Assembly: GCF_014191495.1 (NCBI RefSeq)
Contig: NZ_JACHWR010000003.1
Coordinates: 682,501-746,500 of the forward strand
DNA: 64,000 nucleotides
Direction of reading: 5' to 3'
Source: Nocardioides soli
Lineage (GTDB): Bacteria; Actinomycetota; Actinomycetes; Propionibacteriales; Nocardioidaceae
Positions within the stretch are counted from its first letter, which is position 1. Each line of letters starts with the position of its first letter. Both the position numbers and the translations under genes were made by a program. Below the pieces are notes generated by a model. It made no database searches. It was not told where the DNA came from and saw nothing but the letters and a program-made list of their open reading frames with translations. This document shows positions 37,656 to 47,271 of the stretch, piece by piece.

Positions 37656-37659
<4 letters not shown>
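37510..37659 (+). CDS. Repeat-derived 49-codon leader mini-ORF of the ABC-F gene
   Basis: The frame runs from ATGATC at 37510 to a TGA overlapping the ABC-F start, ATGATC at 37656. It contains modules shared with the opcA insert, including CCCCGCAACGCTTCACCCC, and ends RGDPG; the copy at 58381 ends RGDLG in the same frame. It is Pro/Ser/Arg-rich with no domain. Confidence 0.4.
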
Positions 37660-39254
<1,595 letters not shown>

Positions 39255-39279
39255 GGGTGGCCAGGTCTGTGGCCAGGTC

Positions 39280-39285
39280 TAAGGT
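39280..39285 (+). promoter_or_regulatory. Leaderless -10 box of the enoyl-CoA hydratase gene
   Basis: TAAGGT ends 6 bases before the ATG at 39292. Confidence 0.4.
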
Positions 39286-39291
39286 GCGGCC

Positions 39292-40068
39292 ATGGACGCA
39301 GACACCCTCCTGGCGGCCGGGCTGAGGTACGACGTGGCCGGGCCGGTCGCGACGATCACGCTGCACCGGCCCGACGTGCGCAACGCCCAGACGCCTGCGA
39401 TGTGGCGCGCGCTCGCCGACCTCGGCCGTGCGCTGCCCGCCGACGTACGCGTCGTGGTGGTGAATGGGGAGGGGCGGTCGTTCTCGGCCGGCCTGGACCG
39501 GGCCATGCTCGACCCGGGCAACACCTCGGGCGCGGAGTCGGTCGCCGGGCTGCTCGCGCTCTCCGACGAGGAGGTGTCGGCCACCATCGACGCCTACCAG
39601 CAGGGCTTCACGTTCCTGCGTGACCCGCGGTTCGTGTCGATCGCCGCGGTGCAGGGCCACGCCATCGGCGCGGGTCTGCAGCTCGCGCTCTCCTGCGACC
39701 TGCGGGTGCTCGCCGACGACGCCCAGCTGTGCATGAAGGAGGTCGCCCTCGGCCTGGTGCCCGACCTGACGGGAACAAAGCCGCTGGTCGAGTGCGTTGG
39801 CTATGCCAGGGCTCTGGAGATCTGCGCCACGGCGCGGACGGTGGGGGCGCAGGAGGCCGTGCAGATCGGGCTCGCGCTGACCGCCGTCCCCGCCACCGAG
39901 CTGGAGGCGACCGTGGCGGACCTCGCCGGGGCCCTGACCGCGCCGATGGCCGGCGCGGTGAGCGAGACCAAGGCACTGCTCCAGGGCGCCGCCGACCGCA
40001 GCCTCGACGACCAGCGCCGGCTGGAGCGGGAGGCGCAGACGCGGAGGTTCCGGGAGCTGGCCGGCTGA
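39292..40068 (+). CDS. Enoyl-CoA hydratase/isomerase family protein
   Basis: The 258-residue crotonase-fold protein has the oxyanion-hole segments FSAGLDRAML and GHAIGAGLQLALSCDLRV. The substrate is unknown. The usual catalytic Glu in the loop after CDLRV is present as MKEVALGLVPD. A leaderless promoter separates it from the ABC-F gene. Confidence 0.88.
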   Translation: MDADTLLAAGLRYDVAGPVATITLHRPDVRNAQTPAMWRALADLGRALPADVRVVVVNGEGRSFSAGLDRAMLDPGNTSGAESVAGLLALSDEEVSATIDAYQQGFTFLRDPRFVSIAAVQGHAIGAGLQLALSCDLRVLADDAQLCMKEVALGLVPDLTGTKPLVECVGYARALEICATARTVGAQEAVQIGLALTAVPATELEATVADLAGALTAPMAGAVSETKALLQGAADRSLDDQRRLEREAQTRRFRELAG

Positions 40069-40081
40069 CGAAGGAGGGGAC

Positions 40082-41959
40082 ATGTCGGGGATGAGCATGG
40101 GGCCCGCGTTCCGGGCCATGCGCGCCGACCGCAGCGCGACGCAGCAGCGGCTCGCTCGCGGCACGGTGCGTCGCGTGCTCGGCTACGCCCTCCCGCACCG
40201 CCGGCCGATCGCGCTCTTCCTGCTCCTGACCGTGGTCGACGCGGGACTCGTCGTGGTCTCGCCCCTGCTGGTGCAGCGGATCGTCGACGACGGCATCCTC
40301 GCCGGCAACGGCGCGCTGGTCACCGAGCTCGCCCTGGCGATGGCGGCCGTCGCGATCCTCGACGCCCTGCTGACGGTGCTGGTCGGCTGGCTCTCCTCGC
40401 GCATCGGCGAGGGTCTGATCTACGACCTGCGCACCGAGGTGTTCGGGCACGTCCAGCGCCAGTCACTGGCGTTCTTCACGCGTACCCAGACCGGTGCCCT
40501 GGTCTCCCGTCTCAACAACGACGTGATCGGTGCCCAGCGCGCGTTCACCTCGACGCTCTCGGGCACCGTCTCGAACGCGATCTCGGTGGTCGTCGTCGGC
40601 ATCGCGATGGTTGCGCTGAGCTGGCAGATCACCCTGCTGTGCCTAGTGCTCTTCCCGCTGCTCTACCTCTCCTCGCGCTGGGTCGGCAACCGGCTGGCCG
40701 GGCTGACCCGCACTCAGATGGACGGCAACGCCGATCTCGGCAACGCGATGACCGAGCGCTTCAACGTCGGCGGCGCGATGCTGCTCAAGCTGTTCGGCCG
40801 CCGTGAGGAGGAGGACCGCGTCTTCGCCACCAAGGCCGCCGTGGTGCGCGACCTCGGCGTGCGCATCGCGCTGATCCAGCGGGTCTTCATGGCCGCGATG
40901 CTCGCCGTGCCCGCGCTGGCGACCGCGCTGGTGTACGGCGTGGGCGGCCACCTCGCCCTCGACGGTGCTCTCACCGTCGGCACGCTGCTCGCGCTGGCGA
41001 CGCTGCTGGTCCGGCTGCTCGGCCCGCTGCAGGGGCTCTCCAACGTGCGGATCGACGTGATGACCGCACTGGTCAGCTTCGAGCGGGTCTTCGAGGTGCT
41101 CGACCTGCCGTCGCTGGTCCAGGAGCGGCCGGATGCCGTCGTGCTGCCGCCCTCCGCGGGGCGCCTCGAGTTCGACCGCGTGGCGTTCGGCTACCCCAGT
41201 GCCGACGCCGTCTCGCTGGCCTCGCTCGAGGTGGTCGCGCGCACCGACAGCCGGGACAGCGGCCAGGTGCTCTCCGACATCTCCTTCACCGCCGCCCCCG
41301 GCGAGATGGTCGCCCTGGTCGGCCCGTCCGGCGCCGGCAAGAGCACCATCACCCACCTCGTGGCGCGGCTCTACGACGTCGACCGGGGCGCGGTGCGGGT
41401 CGGCGGCCACGACGTCCGCGACGTCACCCTCGACTCGCTCGAGGACGCCGTCGGGTACGTCACCCAGGACGCCCACATGTTCCACGACACGATCCGGGCG
41501 AACCTGCTCTACGCCCGGCCGGCCGCCACCGACCCCGAGATCTGGGACGCGCTCGACGCCGCCCAGGTCGCCACCCTGGTGCGCGCGCTCCCCGACGGAC
41601 TCGACACGGTCGTGGGCGACCGCGGCTACCGGCTCTCCGGCGGCGAGCGGCAGCGCCTGGCGATCGCCCGCCTGCTGCTCAAGGCGCCGGCGATCGTCGT
41701 GCTCGACGAGGCGACCGCCCACCTCGACAGCGAGTCCGAGGCCGCCGTGCAGCGGGCGCTCGACGCGGCCCTGGAGGGACGCACGTCGCTCGTCATCGCC
41801 CACCGGCTCTCCACCGTCCGCGACGCCGACCAGATCCTCGTCGTCGACGGCGGCCGGATCGTCCAGCGCGGCACCCACGCCCGGCTGCTCGCCGAGGGCG
41901 GGCTCTACGCCGACCTCTACCGGACCCAGTTCATCGCCGACCCGTCGGTGCCGGTGTAG
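40082..41959 (+). CDS. ABC exporter with fused membrane and ATPase domains
   Basis: The 625-residue half-transporter has an N-terminal six-helix membrane domain (about residues 30-330) and a C-terminal ATPase with Walker A GPSGAGKST, signature LSGGERQRLAIARLLL and Walker B IVVLDEATAHLD. A short insertion between the strands before Walker A (ADAVSLASLEVV) is present. A GAAGGAGGGG ribosome-binding site precedes the ATG. It is probably a homodimeric drug or lipid exporter; the substrate is unknown. Confidence 0.92.
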   Translation: MSGMSMGPAFRAMRADRSATQQRLARGTVRRVLGYALPHRRPIALFLLLTVVDAGLVVVSPLLVQRIVDDGILAGNGALVTELALAMAAVAILDALLTVLVGWLSSRIGEGLIYDLRTEVFGHVQRQSLAFFTRTQTGALVSRLNNDVIGAQRAFTSTLSGTVSNAISVVVVGIAMVALSWQITLLCLVLFPLLYLSSRWVGNRLAGLTRTQMDGNADLGNAMTERFNVGGAMLLKLFGRREEEDRVFATKAAVVRDLGVRIALIQRVFMAAMLAVPALATALVYGVGGHLALDGALTVGTLLALATLLVRLLGPLQGLSNVRIDVMTALVSFERVFEVLDLPSLVQERPDAVVLPPSAGRLEFDRVAFGYPSADAVSLASLEVVARTDSRDSGQVLSDISFTAAPGEMVALVGPSGAGKSTITHLVARLYDVDRGAVRVGGHDVRDVTLDSLEDAVGYVTQDAHMFHDTIRANLLYARPAATDPEIWDALDAAQVATLVRALPDGLDTVVGDRGYRLSGGERQRLAIARLLLKAPAIVVLDEATAHLDSESEAAVQRALDAALEGRTSLVIAHRLSTVRDADQILVVDGGRIVQRGTHARLLAEGGLYADLYRTQFIADPSVPV

Positions 41960-41992
41960 CCGACTCGGGGTCGGTCGCCCGTCGGCCGGGGT

Positions 41993-42076
41993 TTCATCAA
42001 GGGATGAGGGCGAAGGCGCGCATCCCTGGCCGAGCTCACCGGGGTGGGCGCGGGTCGACCTTCATCCCTTGATGAA
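41993..42076. repeat. 15-bp perfect inverted repeat with 54-base loop
   Basis: TTCATCAAGGGATGA (41993-42007) is exactly complementary to TCATCCCTTGATGAA (42062-42076). The stem is less GC-rich than its surroundings. It lies in the convergent gap between the exporter and SURF1 genes and is not related by sequence to the other repeats in the window. Confidence 0.75.
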
Positions 42077-42115
42077 GCGACGCGCGCCCATCCACAGGCG
42101 GCAAGACGGAGCGCG

Positions 42116-43120
42116 CTACGGCGTATCCGAGGAGCTCGACCCGGTCGCGGTGCTCGTGCCCTGGTCGGCGGCATGGCTCCCGGGCCGGTCGCCGGCGGAC
42201 GGCGCGGCCGGCGTGGTCGCCTGCTGGGCGTCGCGACGGGCCTCGCGGGCGGCCCGCTCGGCGGCGTAGGCCCGCTGGTAGGCCGCCTTCACCTTCTGCT
42301 TCTGGGCGCTCTTCGCGGCGCGTTTGCGCTTGCGTTCGCCCTCCGTCGGGTCCGGCTCGTCCGCGGCCGCCTCGCCGTCGGCCGGCTGGGTGCGGTGGCC
42401 GCGGCGCTCGTCCCAGGCGAGGTAGCCGAACCCGAAGACGGCGAACACGCCGAAGAACCACCACTGGAGGCCGTAGAAGAAGTGCGGCCCGTTGTTCAGC
42501 TCGGGCAGCTCGACCGGCTCGAGGCCCGCGGCCGGCTCGCCGTCCTCGGACTCGAGCACCACGAAGCCGCCGTAGACCTCCGTGCCGATGGCCGGGCCGA
42601 TCTGCGCGCTGGAGATGGCGCGCGTCGAGTGGCCGTTGACCGCGGTGCTGTCGCCGGTGGCGTCGGCTCGGACCCAGCCCTCGACGGTGACCTCGCCGGT
42701 CGGCGCCGCGGGCACGTCGTCAGGGCCGGCACCCTCGTTGTCGGAGGCCATCCAGCCGCGGTCGACCAGGAGCGTGCTGCCGTCGCTGGTCCGGAGCGGG
42801 ACGACGACGTCGATGCCCGACTGACCGTCGCGGGTGCGGTAGCGCACGATCACCGTGTTGTCGGCGTCGTAGGTGCCGGTCGCGATGACCTGGCGCCACT
42901 CGTCGTCCTCGGCGACGCCCCGCCCCGGCGCCAGCACCTCGCCGACGGGGGACGGCGCGCGGTCCTCGTTGGCACGCACCACGGCGTTGCTGGCCTTGCG
43001 CTCGTCGAGGCGGTGGAACTGCCACTGGCCGAGCCACCAGGCGCCGTAGCACAGCAGCACCACGACGGCGCCGAAGAGCAGCCACCGTCGGCTGAGCAGG
43101 AACCGCCACGATCGCACCAC
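42116..43120 (-). CDS. SURF1-family cytochrome oxidase assembly protein
   Basis: The 334-residue protein has a transmembrane helix at each end of the SURF1 domain (about residues 10-30, LLFGAVVVLLCYGAWWLGQW, and 215-240, FYGLQWWFFGVFAVFGFGYL), with VDRGW and the WQFHRLDERKA start region of the family. A basic, Ala/Gln-rich cytoplasmic tail of about 90 residues follows, longer than in classical SURF1. It fits the heme A and oxidase assembly genes at 20.5-22.6 kb. Confidence 0.88.
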   Translation of the reverse strand: MVRSWRFLLSRRWLLFGAVVVLLCYGAWWLGQWQFHRLDERKASNAVVRANEDRAPSPVGEVLAPGRGVAEDDEWRQVIATGTYDADNTVIVRYRTRDGQSGIDVVVPLRTSDGSTLLVDRGWMASDNEGAGPDDVPAAPTGEVTVEGWVRADATGDSTAVNGHSTRAISSAQIGPAIGTEVYGGFVVLESEDGEPAAGLEPVELPELNNGPHFFYGLQWWFFGVFAVFGFGYLAWDERRGHRTQPADGEAAADEPDPTEGERKRKRAAKSAQKQKVKAAYQRAYAAERAAREARRDAQQATTPAAPSAGDRPGSHAADQGTSTATGSSSSDTP

Positions 43121-43186
43121 CCGAGGCTAACCGGCCGGGCCACGCCGACCGCCAGCGCCCCGGGTTCACGTCGAGGGCGGTCCACC

Positions 43187-43192
43187 TAGACT
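43187..43192 (+). promoter_or_regulatory. moaA -10 box that decides its start
   Basis: TAGACT is followed at once by GTGATGGTGATG. With transcription starting 6-9 bases downstream, the first two of the four in-frame start codons would lie outside the mRNA. Confidence 0.4.
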
Positions 43193-43198
43193 GTGATG

Positions 43199-44191
43199 GT
43201 GATGACACGCCGCCTCGAGGATCGCTACGGTCGGGTGGCGACCGACCTGCGGGTCTCGCTCACCGACCGGTGCAACCTGCGCTGCAGTTACTGCATGCCC
43301 GCGGAGGGGCTCGACTGGTTGCCCGACGACTCCGTGCTCACCGACGACGAGGTCGTCCGGCTGGTCCGGGTCGGGGTCGATCTGCTCGGCATCCGCGAGG
43401 TGCGCTTCACCGGAGGCGAGCCGCTGGTACGCCGCGGTCTCGTCGACATCGTGCGGCGTACCCACGAGCTCGGCGTCGAGACGTCGTTGACGACCAACGC
43501 GCTCGGCCTCGCCCGCACCGCGTCCGCACTCGCCGAGGCCGGGCTCGACCGGGTCAACGTCAGCCTCGACAGCATCCGCCCCGAGAGCTTCCTGGCGATC
43601 ACCCGTCGCGACCGGCTCCACGACGTGCTCGCCGGCCTCGAGGCGGCCCGCGCCGCCGGCCTCGGGCCGGTCAAGGTGAACGCCGTGCTGATGCGCGGCA
43701 TCAACGACCGGGAGGCTCCGGAGCTGTTGCGGTGGGCGCTGGCCGAGGGCTACCAGCTCCGGTTCATCGAGCAGATGCCGCTGGACGCCCAGCACGGCTG
43801 GTCCCGCGAGGGGATGATCACCGCCGAGGAGATCTTCGCGACCCTGGAGTCGGAGTTCACGCTGACGCCCGTCGAGGAGCCGCGGGGGAGTGCGCCGGCC
43901 GAGCTCTTCCATGTCGACGGCGGCCCGGGCACCGTCGGCGTGATCGCCTCGGTCACCCGCCCCTTCTGCGGCGACTGCGACCGGGTGCGGCTGACCGCTG
44001 ACGGTCAGGTGCGCAACTGCCTGTTCGCGCGGGAGGAGTCCGACCTGCGGTCGGCGCTGCGCGATGGTGCCACCGACGACGAGATCGCCGATCGCTGGAT
44101 CGTGGCGATGCGCGGCAAGCGCGCCGGGCACGGGATCGACGACCCGTCGTTCCTGCAGCCCGACCGCCCGATGTCCGCGATCGGCGGCTGA
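43199..44191 (+). CDS. moaA: GTP 3',8-cyclase MoaA
   Basis: MoaA is the radical SAM enzyme that starts molybdenum-cofactor synthesis. It has the CxxxCxxC motif in DRCNLRCSYCMP, a second Fe-S site (CGDCDRVRLTADGQVRNC), and the expected C-terminal Gly-Gly (IGG). Four tandem start codons (GTG 43193, ATG 43196, GTG 43199, ATG 43202) are available; 43199 is chosen from the -10 box spacing, with 43202 close behind. No other moa genes are in the window. Confidence 0.95.
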   Translation: MMTRRLEDRYGRVATDLRVSLTDRCNLRCSYCMPAEGLDWLPDDSVLTDDEVVRLVRVGVDLLGIREVRFTGGEPLVRRGLVDIVRRTHELGVETSLTTNALGLARTASALAEAGLDRVNVSLDSIRPESFLAITRRDRLHDVLAGLEAARAAGLGPVKVNAVLMRGINDREAPELLRWALAEGYQLRFIEQMPLDAQHGWSREGMITAEEIFATLESEFTLTPVEEPRGSAPAELFHVDGGPGTVGVIASVTRPFCGDCDRVRLTADGQVRNCLFAREESDLRSALRDGATDDEIADRWIVAMRGKRAGHGIDDPSFLQPDRPMSAIGG

Positions 44192-44228
44192 GTGGGTCGT
44201 CCGCCTCTCGCGGGTGTCGGCACCGGCC

Positions 44229-44456
44229 TCAGCCGGCTGACCCGGCTGACCCGGTCGAGTCGTGCGGTACGACGTCCTTGAGGAACTGCCGCGCGATGAG
44301 GAAGTCCGAGAGCGACTGTCGATGCTCGTCGCAGGCGAGCCAGACCTTGCGCCGGTCGGGCGTGTGGATCTTGGGGTTGTTCCACTGCAGCTGCCACACG
44401 GCGGTCGCCTGACAGCCCTTGGCCGAGCAGAGGTCGGGCGCGGCAGCGTCGGTCAC
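44229..44456 (-). CDS. Small conserved Cys/His protein
   Basis: The 75-residue protein has CSAKGC near the N-terminus and CDEH in the middle, a spacing that could bind one zinc ion, with RKVWLACDEHRQSLSDFLIARQFLKDVVP as its conserved part. Related short actinobacterial proteins are sometimes labelled acetone carboxylase, which the size does not support. The GTG at 44456 has an AGGAGG ribosome-binding site 10 bases upstream. Function unknown. Confidence 0.7.
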   Translation of the reverse strand: MTDAAAPDLCSAKGCQATAVWQLQWNNPKIHTPDRRKVWLACDEHRQSLSDFLIARQFLKDVVPHDSTGSAGSAG

Positions 44457-44484
44457 GATCGGGTCGCCTCCTGGAAAGAGAAGT

Positions 44485-44520
44485 GGTGCCAGACAGCCAC
44501 GGGGGAAGCCGTCCGGCACC
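44485..44520 (-). promoter_or_regulatory. Leader hairpin upstream of the 75-residue gene
   Basis: GGTGCCAGAC (44485-44494) pairs with GTCCGGCACC (44511-44520), 9 of 10 matches, with a 16-base loop. It lies 29-64 bases before the GTG at 44456 and could be an mRNA leader structure. No known riboswitch is recognised. Confidence 0.3.
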
Positions 44521-44566
44521 ACGACGAGCCAGGACGGGGGAGACCCGACTCGCGCCTCGGATTCTG

Positions 44567-44584
44567 TTCACCCGCTCGGGTGAA
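44567..44584. terminator. Palindrome after the DUF3099 gene
   Basis: TTCACCCG-CT-CGGGTGAA has 8-bp perfect arms and lies directly after the stop of the DUF3099 gene, upstream of the next leftward gene. It may terminate the one or serve as an operator for the other. Confidence 0.35.
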
Positions 44585-44585
44585 G

Positions 44586-44933
44586 TCAAGGATGAGGGTG
44601 TTCCGCGCCCGGAGTGTCGTCCTCCGGCCCCGCGTCGAGCTCGCGCACGTACTGCTGGTCCGGCAGGCCGAGGCTCTCGTCCTTCGTCTCGCCCGCGTTG
44701 GCCATCACGACCGCGACGTACGGCAGCAGCAGGGCCGCGGCGACCAGCACCCACCGGAGCACGCCGGGGCCGACCGCGATCGCGGCCACGAAGCAGACGG
44801 TCCGGATCGCCATGGACACGACGTAGCGGCGCTGACGAGCAGCGATGTCGACGTCGCGACTGGGCGCGGCCGTGGTGATCCGGACGGCCTCGTCGTCATG
44901 ACGCGCGCCGTGCCGGCGCAGGTCCCGGGCCAT
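44586..44933 (-). CDS. DUF3099-type small membrane protein
   Basis: The 115-residue protein has two hydrophobic helices (about residues 38-58 and 60-78, with VCFVAAIAVGPGVLRWVLVAAALLLPYVAV) after a basic R-rich N-terminus that includes ITTA. This matches the DUF3099 family of actinobacterial membrane proteins, of unknown function. A TACGAT -10 box 6 bases upstream fixes the ATG at 44933. Confidence 0.75.
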   Translation of the reverse strand: MARDLRRHGARHDDEAVRITTAAPSRDVDIAARQRRYVVSMAIRTVCFVAAIAVGPGVLRWVLVAAALLLPYVAVVMANAGETKDESLGLPDQQYVRELDAGPEDDTPGAEHPHP

Positions 44934-44939
44934 TGCTCC

Positions 44940-44969
44940 ATCGTACGTCGGCGCGCACATCGCTACGCT
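44940..44969. promoter_or_regulatory. Divergent leaderless promoters
   Basis: TACGAT on the minus strand (44940-44945) lies 6 bases from the DUF3099 ATG. TACGCT on the plus strand (44964-44969) lies 7 bases before the dodecin ATG at 44977. Both genes are thus probably leaderless with a shared 43-base promoter region. Confidence 0.4.
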
Positions 44970-44976
44970 CGGGGGC

Positions 44977-45189
44977 ATGAGCAACCGCACCTACCGCGTG
45001 ACCGAGATCGTCGGCACCTCCCCGGACGGCATCGACGCCGCCATCCGCAACGGCATCGAGCGGGCCGGCCGCACGCTGCGGCACCTCGACTGGTTCGAGG
45101 TGACCCAGGTGCGTGGCCAGGTCAAGGACGGCACCGTCGAGCACTTCCAGGTCGGCATGAAGGTCGGCTTCCGGCTCGAGGACGACTGA
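44977..45189 (+). CDS. Dodecin family flavin-binding protein
   Basis: Dodecins are small dodecameric proteins that bind flavin pairs or CoA. The 70-residue protein has the family layout: VTEIVGTSPDGIDAAIRNGIERA, RTLRHLDWFEVTQVRGQV (with the Trp that stacks on flavin) and a C-terminal strand GMKVGFRLED. It has its own leaderless promoter. Confidence 0.9.
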   Translation: MSNRTYRVTEIVGTSPDGIDAAIRNGIERAGRTLRHLDWFEVTQVRGQVKDGTVEHFQVGMKVGFRLEDD

Positions 45190-45232
45190 CCGGTTCCCGA
45201 TTACTCGGCGGTAGTCGCTAGCGTCACGTGCC

Positions 45233-45952
45233 GTGAGTGCATCCCACGAACCCAGGTCGGTCCTCGTGACCGGAGGCAATCGCGGCATCGGTCGCGCGAT
45301 CGCGGAGGCGTACGTCGCGAACGGTGACCGGGTCGCGGTCACCACCCGCAGCGGGGGTGCGCCGACGGGCACCCTGGATGTCCGGTGCGACATCACCGAC
45401 GCCGAGCAGGTCGAGGCGGCGTTCGCGCAGATCGAGGAGGCGCACGGCCCGGTCGAGGTGCTGGTCGCCAACGCCGGCATCACCGCCGACACCCTGCTGC
45501 TGCGGATGTCCGACGACGACTGGTCGTCGGTCATCGACACCAACCTCACCGGCTCCTTCCGGCTCGCGAAGCGGGCCTCGAAGGGCATGCTCCGGCTGCG
45601 GCGCGGCCGGATCGTCTTCATCTCCTCGGTCGTCGGGCTGCTCGGCTCGGCCGGCCAGGTCAACTACGCCGCCTCGAAGTCCGGCCTGGTCGGCATGGCG
45701 CGCTCGATCGCCCGGGAGCTCGGTTCGCGGTCGATCACCGCGAACGTCGTCGCCCCCGGCTTCATCGAGACCGACATGACCGGCGTGCTCACCGACGAGC
45801 AGAAGGCGGCGATCAAGGCACAGGTCCCGCTGGGCCGCTACGGCTCGGTCGAGGACATCGCAGAGACGGTGCTGTGGCTGACCGGCCCCGGCGCGACGTA
45901 CGTCACCGGGGCGGTCATCCCCGTCGACGGTGGACTGGGAATGGGGCACTGA
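45233..45952 (+). CDS. fabG: 3-oxoacyl-ACP reductase (FabG/MabA type)
   Basis: The enzyme reduces beta-ketoacyl-ACP with NADPH in fatty-acid synthesis. The 239-residue SDR has TGGNRGIGRAIAE, NAGITAD, catalytic Ser in FISSVVGLLG, and YAASKSG with the catalytic Tyr/Lys. A TAGCGT box ends 8 bases upstream of the GTG. It is followed 5 bases later by fabI, the same arrangement as mabA-inhA in mycobacteria. Confidence 0.93.
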   Translation: MSASHEPRSVLVTGGNRGIGRAIAEAYVANGDRVAVTTRSGGAPTGTLDVRCDITDAEQVEAAFAQIEEAHGPVEVLVANAGITADTLLLRMSDDDWSSVIDTNLTGSFRLAKRASKGMLRLRRGRIVFISSVVGLLGSAGQVNYAASKSGLVGMARSIARELGSRSITANVVAPGFIETDMTGVLTDEQKAAIKAQVPLGRYGSVEDIAETVLWLTGPGATYVTGAVIPVDGGLGMGH

Positions 45953-45957
45953 CACCG

Positions 45958-46731
45958 ATGGCAGGCATCCTCGAAGGCAAGCGCATCCTCGTCGCCGGCG
46001 TGACGATGGACAGCTCGATCGGCTTCGCGGCCGCGAAGGTGGCCCAGGAGCAGGGCGCGACCGTGCTGATCTCGAACTTCGGTCGGGCGCTCGGCATCAC
46101 CCGGCGGATCGCGAAGCGGCTGCCGGTCGAGCCGCCGGTGCTCGAGCTCGACGTCACCGACCCCGACCATCTCGCCGGGCTCGAGGCGCAGGTGCGCGAG
46201 CACGTGGACGGGCTCGACGGCGTCGTCCACTCCATCGCGTACGGCAACCCCGAGACGCTGCTCGGCGGTAACTTCCTCACCGGGCCGTGGGAGGACGTCG
46301 CGCAGGCGATGCACGTCTCGGCGTACTCGCTGAAGTCGCTGACCATGGCCTGCCGGCCGCTGCTGTCCCACGGCGGCTCCGTGGTCGGGCTGACCTTCGA
46401 CGCGACGGTCGCCTGGCCGGCGTACGACTGGATGGGCGTGGCGAAGGCCGGGCTGGAGTCGTGCTCGCGCTACCTGGCCCGCGACCTGGGTCCGGAGGGC
46501 ATCCGGGTGAACCTGGTCTCGGCCGGCCCGCTGAAGACGCTTGCGGCGAAGGCGATCCCCGGCTTCGAGGACCTCGAGTCGATGTGGGGCTCGCGCTCGC
46601 CGCTCGGGTGGGACAACACCGACCACGCCCCGACCGCGAAGGCGATCTGCGCCCTGCTGTCGGACTTCTTCCCGGCGACGACCGGCGAGATCGTGCACGT
46701 CGACGGCGGCTTCCACGCGATGGGCGCCTGA
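45958..46731 (+). CDS. fabI: Enoyl-ACP reductase (FabI/InhA type)
   Basis: The enzyme reduces trans-2-enoyl-ACP with NADH, completing the elongation cycle with FabG. The 257-residue protein has GVTMDSSIGFAAAKVAQEQG and the divergent Tyr-x6-Lys active site YDWMGVAKAGLES, as in InhA. It is the family target of isoniazid and triclosan. fabG and the SixA-like gene flank it with gaps of 5 and 4 bases. Confidence 0.94.
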   Translation: MAGILEGKRILVAGVTMDSSIGFAAAKVAQEQGATVLISNFGRALGITRRIAKRLPVEPPVLELDVTDPDHLAGLEAQVREHVDGLDGVVHSIAYGNPETLLGGNFLTGPWEDVAQAMHVSAYSLKSLTMACRPLLSHGGSVVGLTFDATVAWPAYDWMGVAKAGLESCSRYLARDLGPEGIRVNLVSAGPLKTLAAKAIPGFEDLESMWGSRSPLGWDNTDHAPTAKAICALLSDFFPATTGEIVHVDGGFHAMGA

Positions 46732-46735
46732 TCCC

Positions 46736-47242
46736 ATGTCCCGCCGGCTGGTCGTGATGCGACACGCGAAGGCCGAGCAGGAGGGCCCGACCGACTTCGA
46801 GCGCCCGCTGGCCGACCGCGGCCGCCGGGACGCCGCCGACGCGGGCCGCTGGCTGGCGGGCGAGGGCATCGCGCCCGGCCACGCGCTGGTCTCGGCCGCG
46901 CTGCGCACCCGGGAGACCTGGGAGGCGGTCGCAGCCGGTGCGTCGTGGGCGCTGGAGCCGGACGTCGACCGGGGGCTCTACGCCGCGGGACCCGAGACCG
47001 CCCTCGACCTGATCCGCCTCACCCCGGACACCGTCGGCACGCTGATCGTGATCGGGCACAACCCGACGATGGCCTACCTGGCCCAGCTGCTCGACTCGGG
47101 CGAGGGCGACCCGCCGGTGCCCGACGCACTCGCCGGAGGCTTCCCGACCAGCGCGGTCGCGGTCTTCTCGTACGACGGGGCGTGGGTCGACCTCGGCCCG
47201 GGCTCGGCCGACCTGGTCGCGGCGTACGTCGGCCGCGGCTGA
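46736..47242 (+). CDS. SixA-type histidine phosphatase
   Basis: The 168-residue protein has the RHAKA motif of SixA-like histidine phosphatases (VVMRHAKAEQEG), the ALRTRETWEA helix and the second active-site His in VIGHNPTM. SixA dephosphorylates phosphohistidine in signalling proteins; here the target is unknown. It appears to be co-transcribed with fabG-fabI, 4 bases after fabI. Confidence 0.85.
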   Translation: MSRRLVVMRHAKAEQEGPTDFERPLADRGRRDAADAGRWLAGEGIAPGHALVSAALRTRETWEAVAAGASWALEPDVDRGLYAAGPETALDLIRLTPDTVGTLIVIGHNPTMAYLAQLLDSGEGDPPVPDALAGGFPTSAVAVFSYDGAWVDLGPGSADLVAAYVGRG

Positions 47243-47271
47243 CGCGGATCCGGCGCGTGGATCGACCGGCC

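Noticed and set aside
44229..44456. Acetone carboxylase annotation for the 75-residue protein
   Set aside because: Acetone carboxylase subunits are far larger; the sequence fits a small zinc-binding-type protein.
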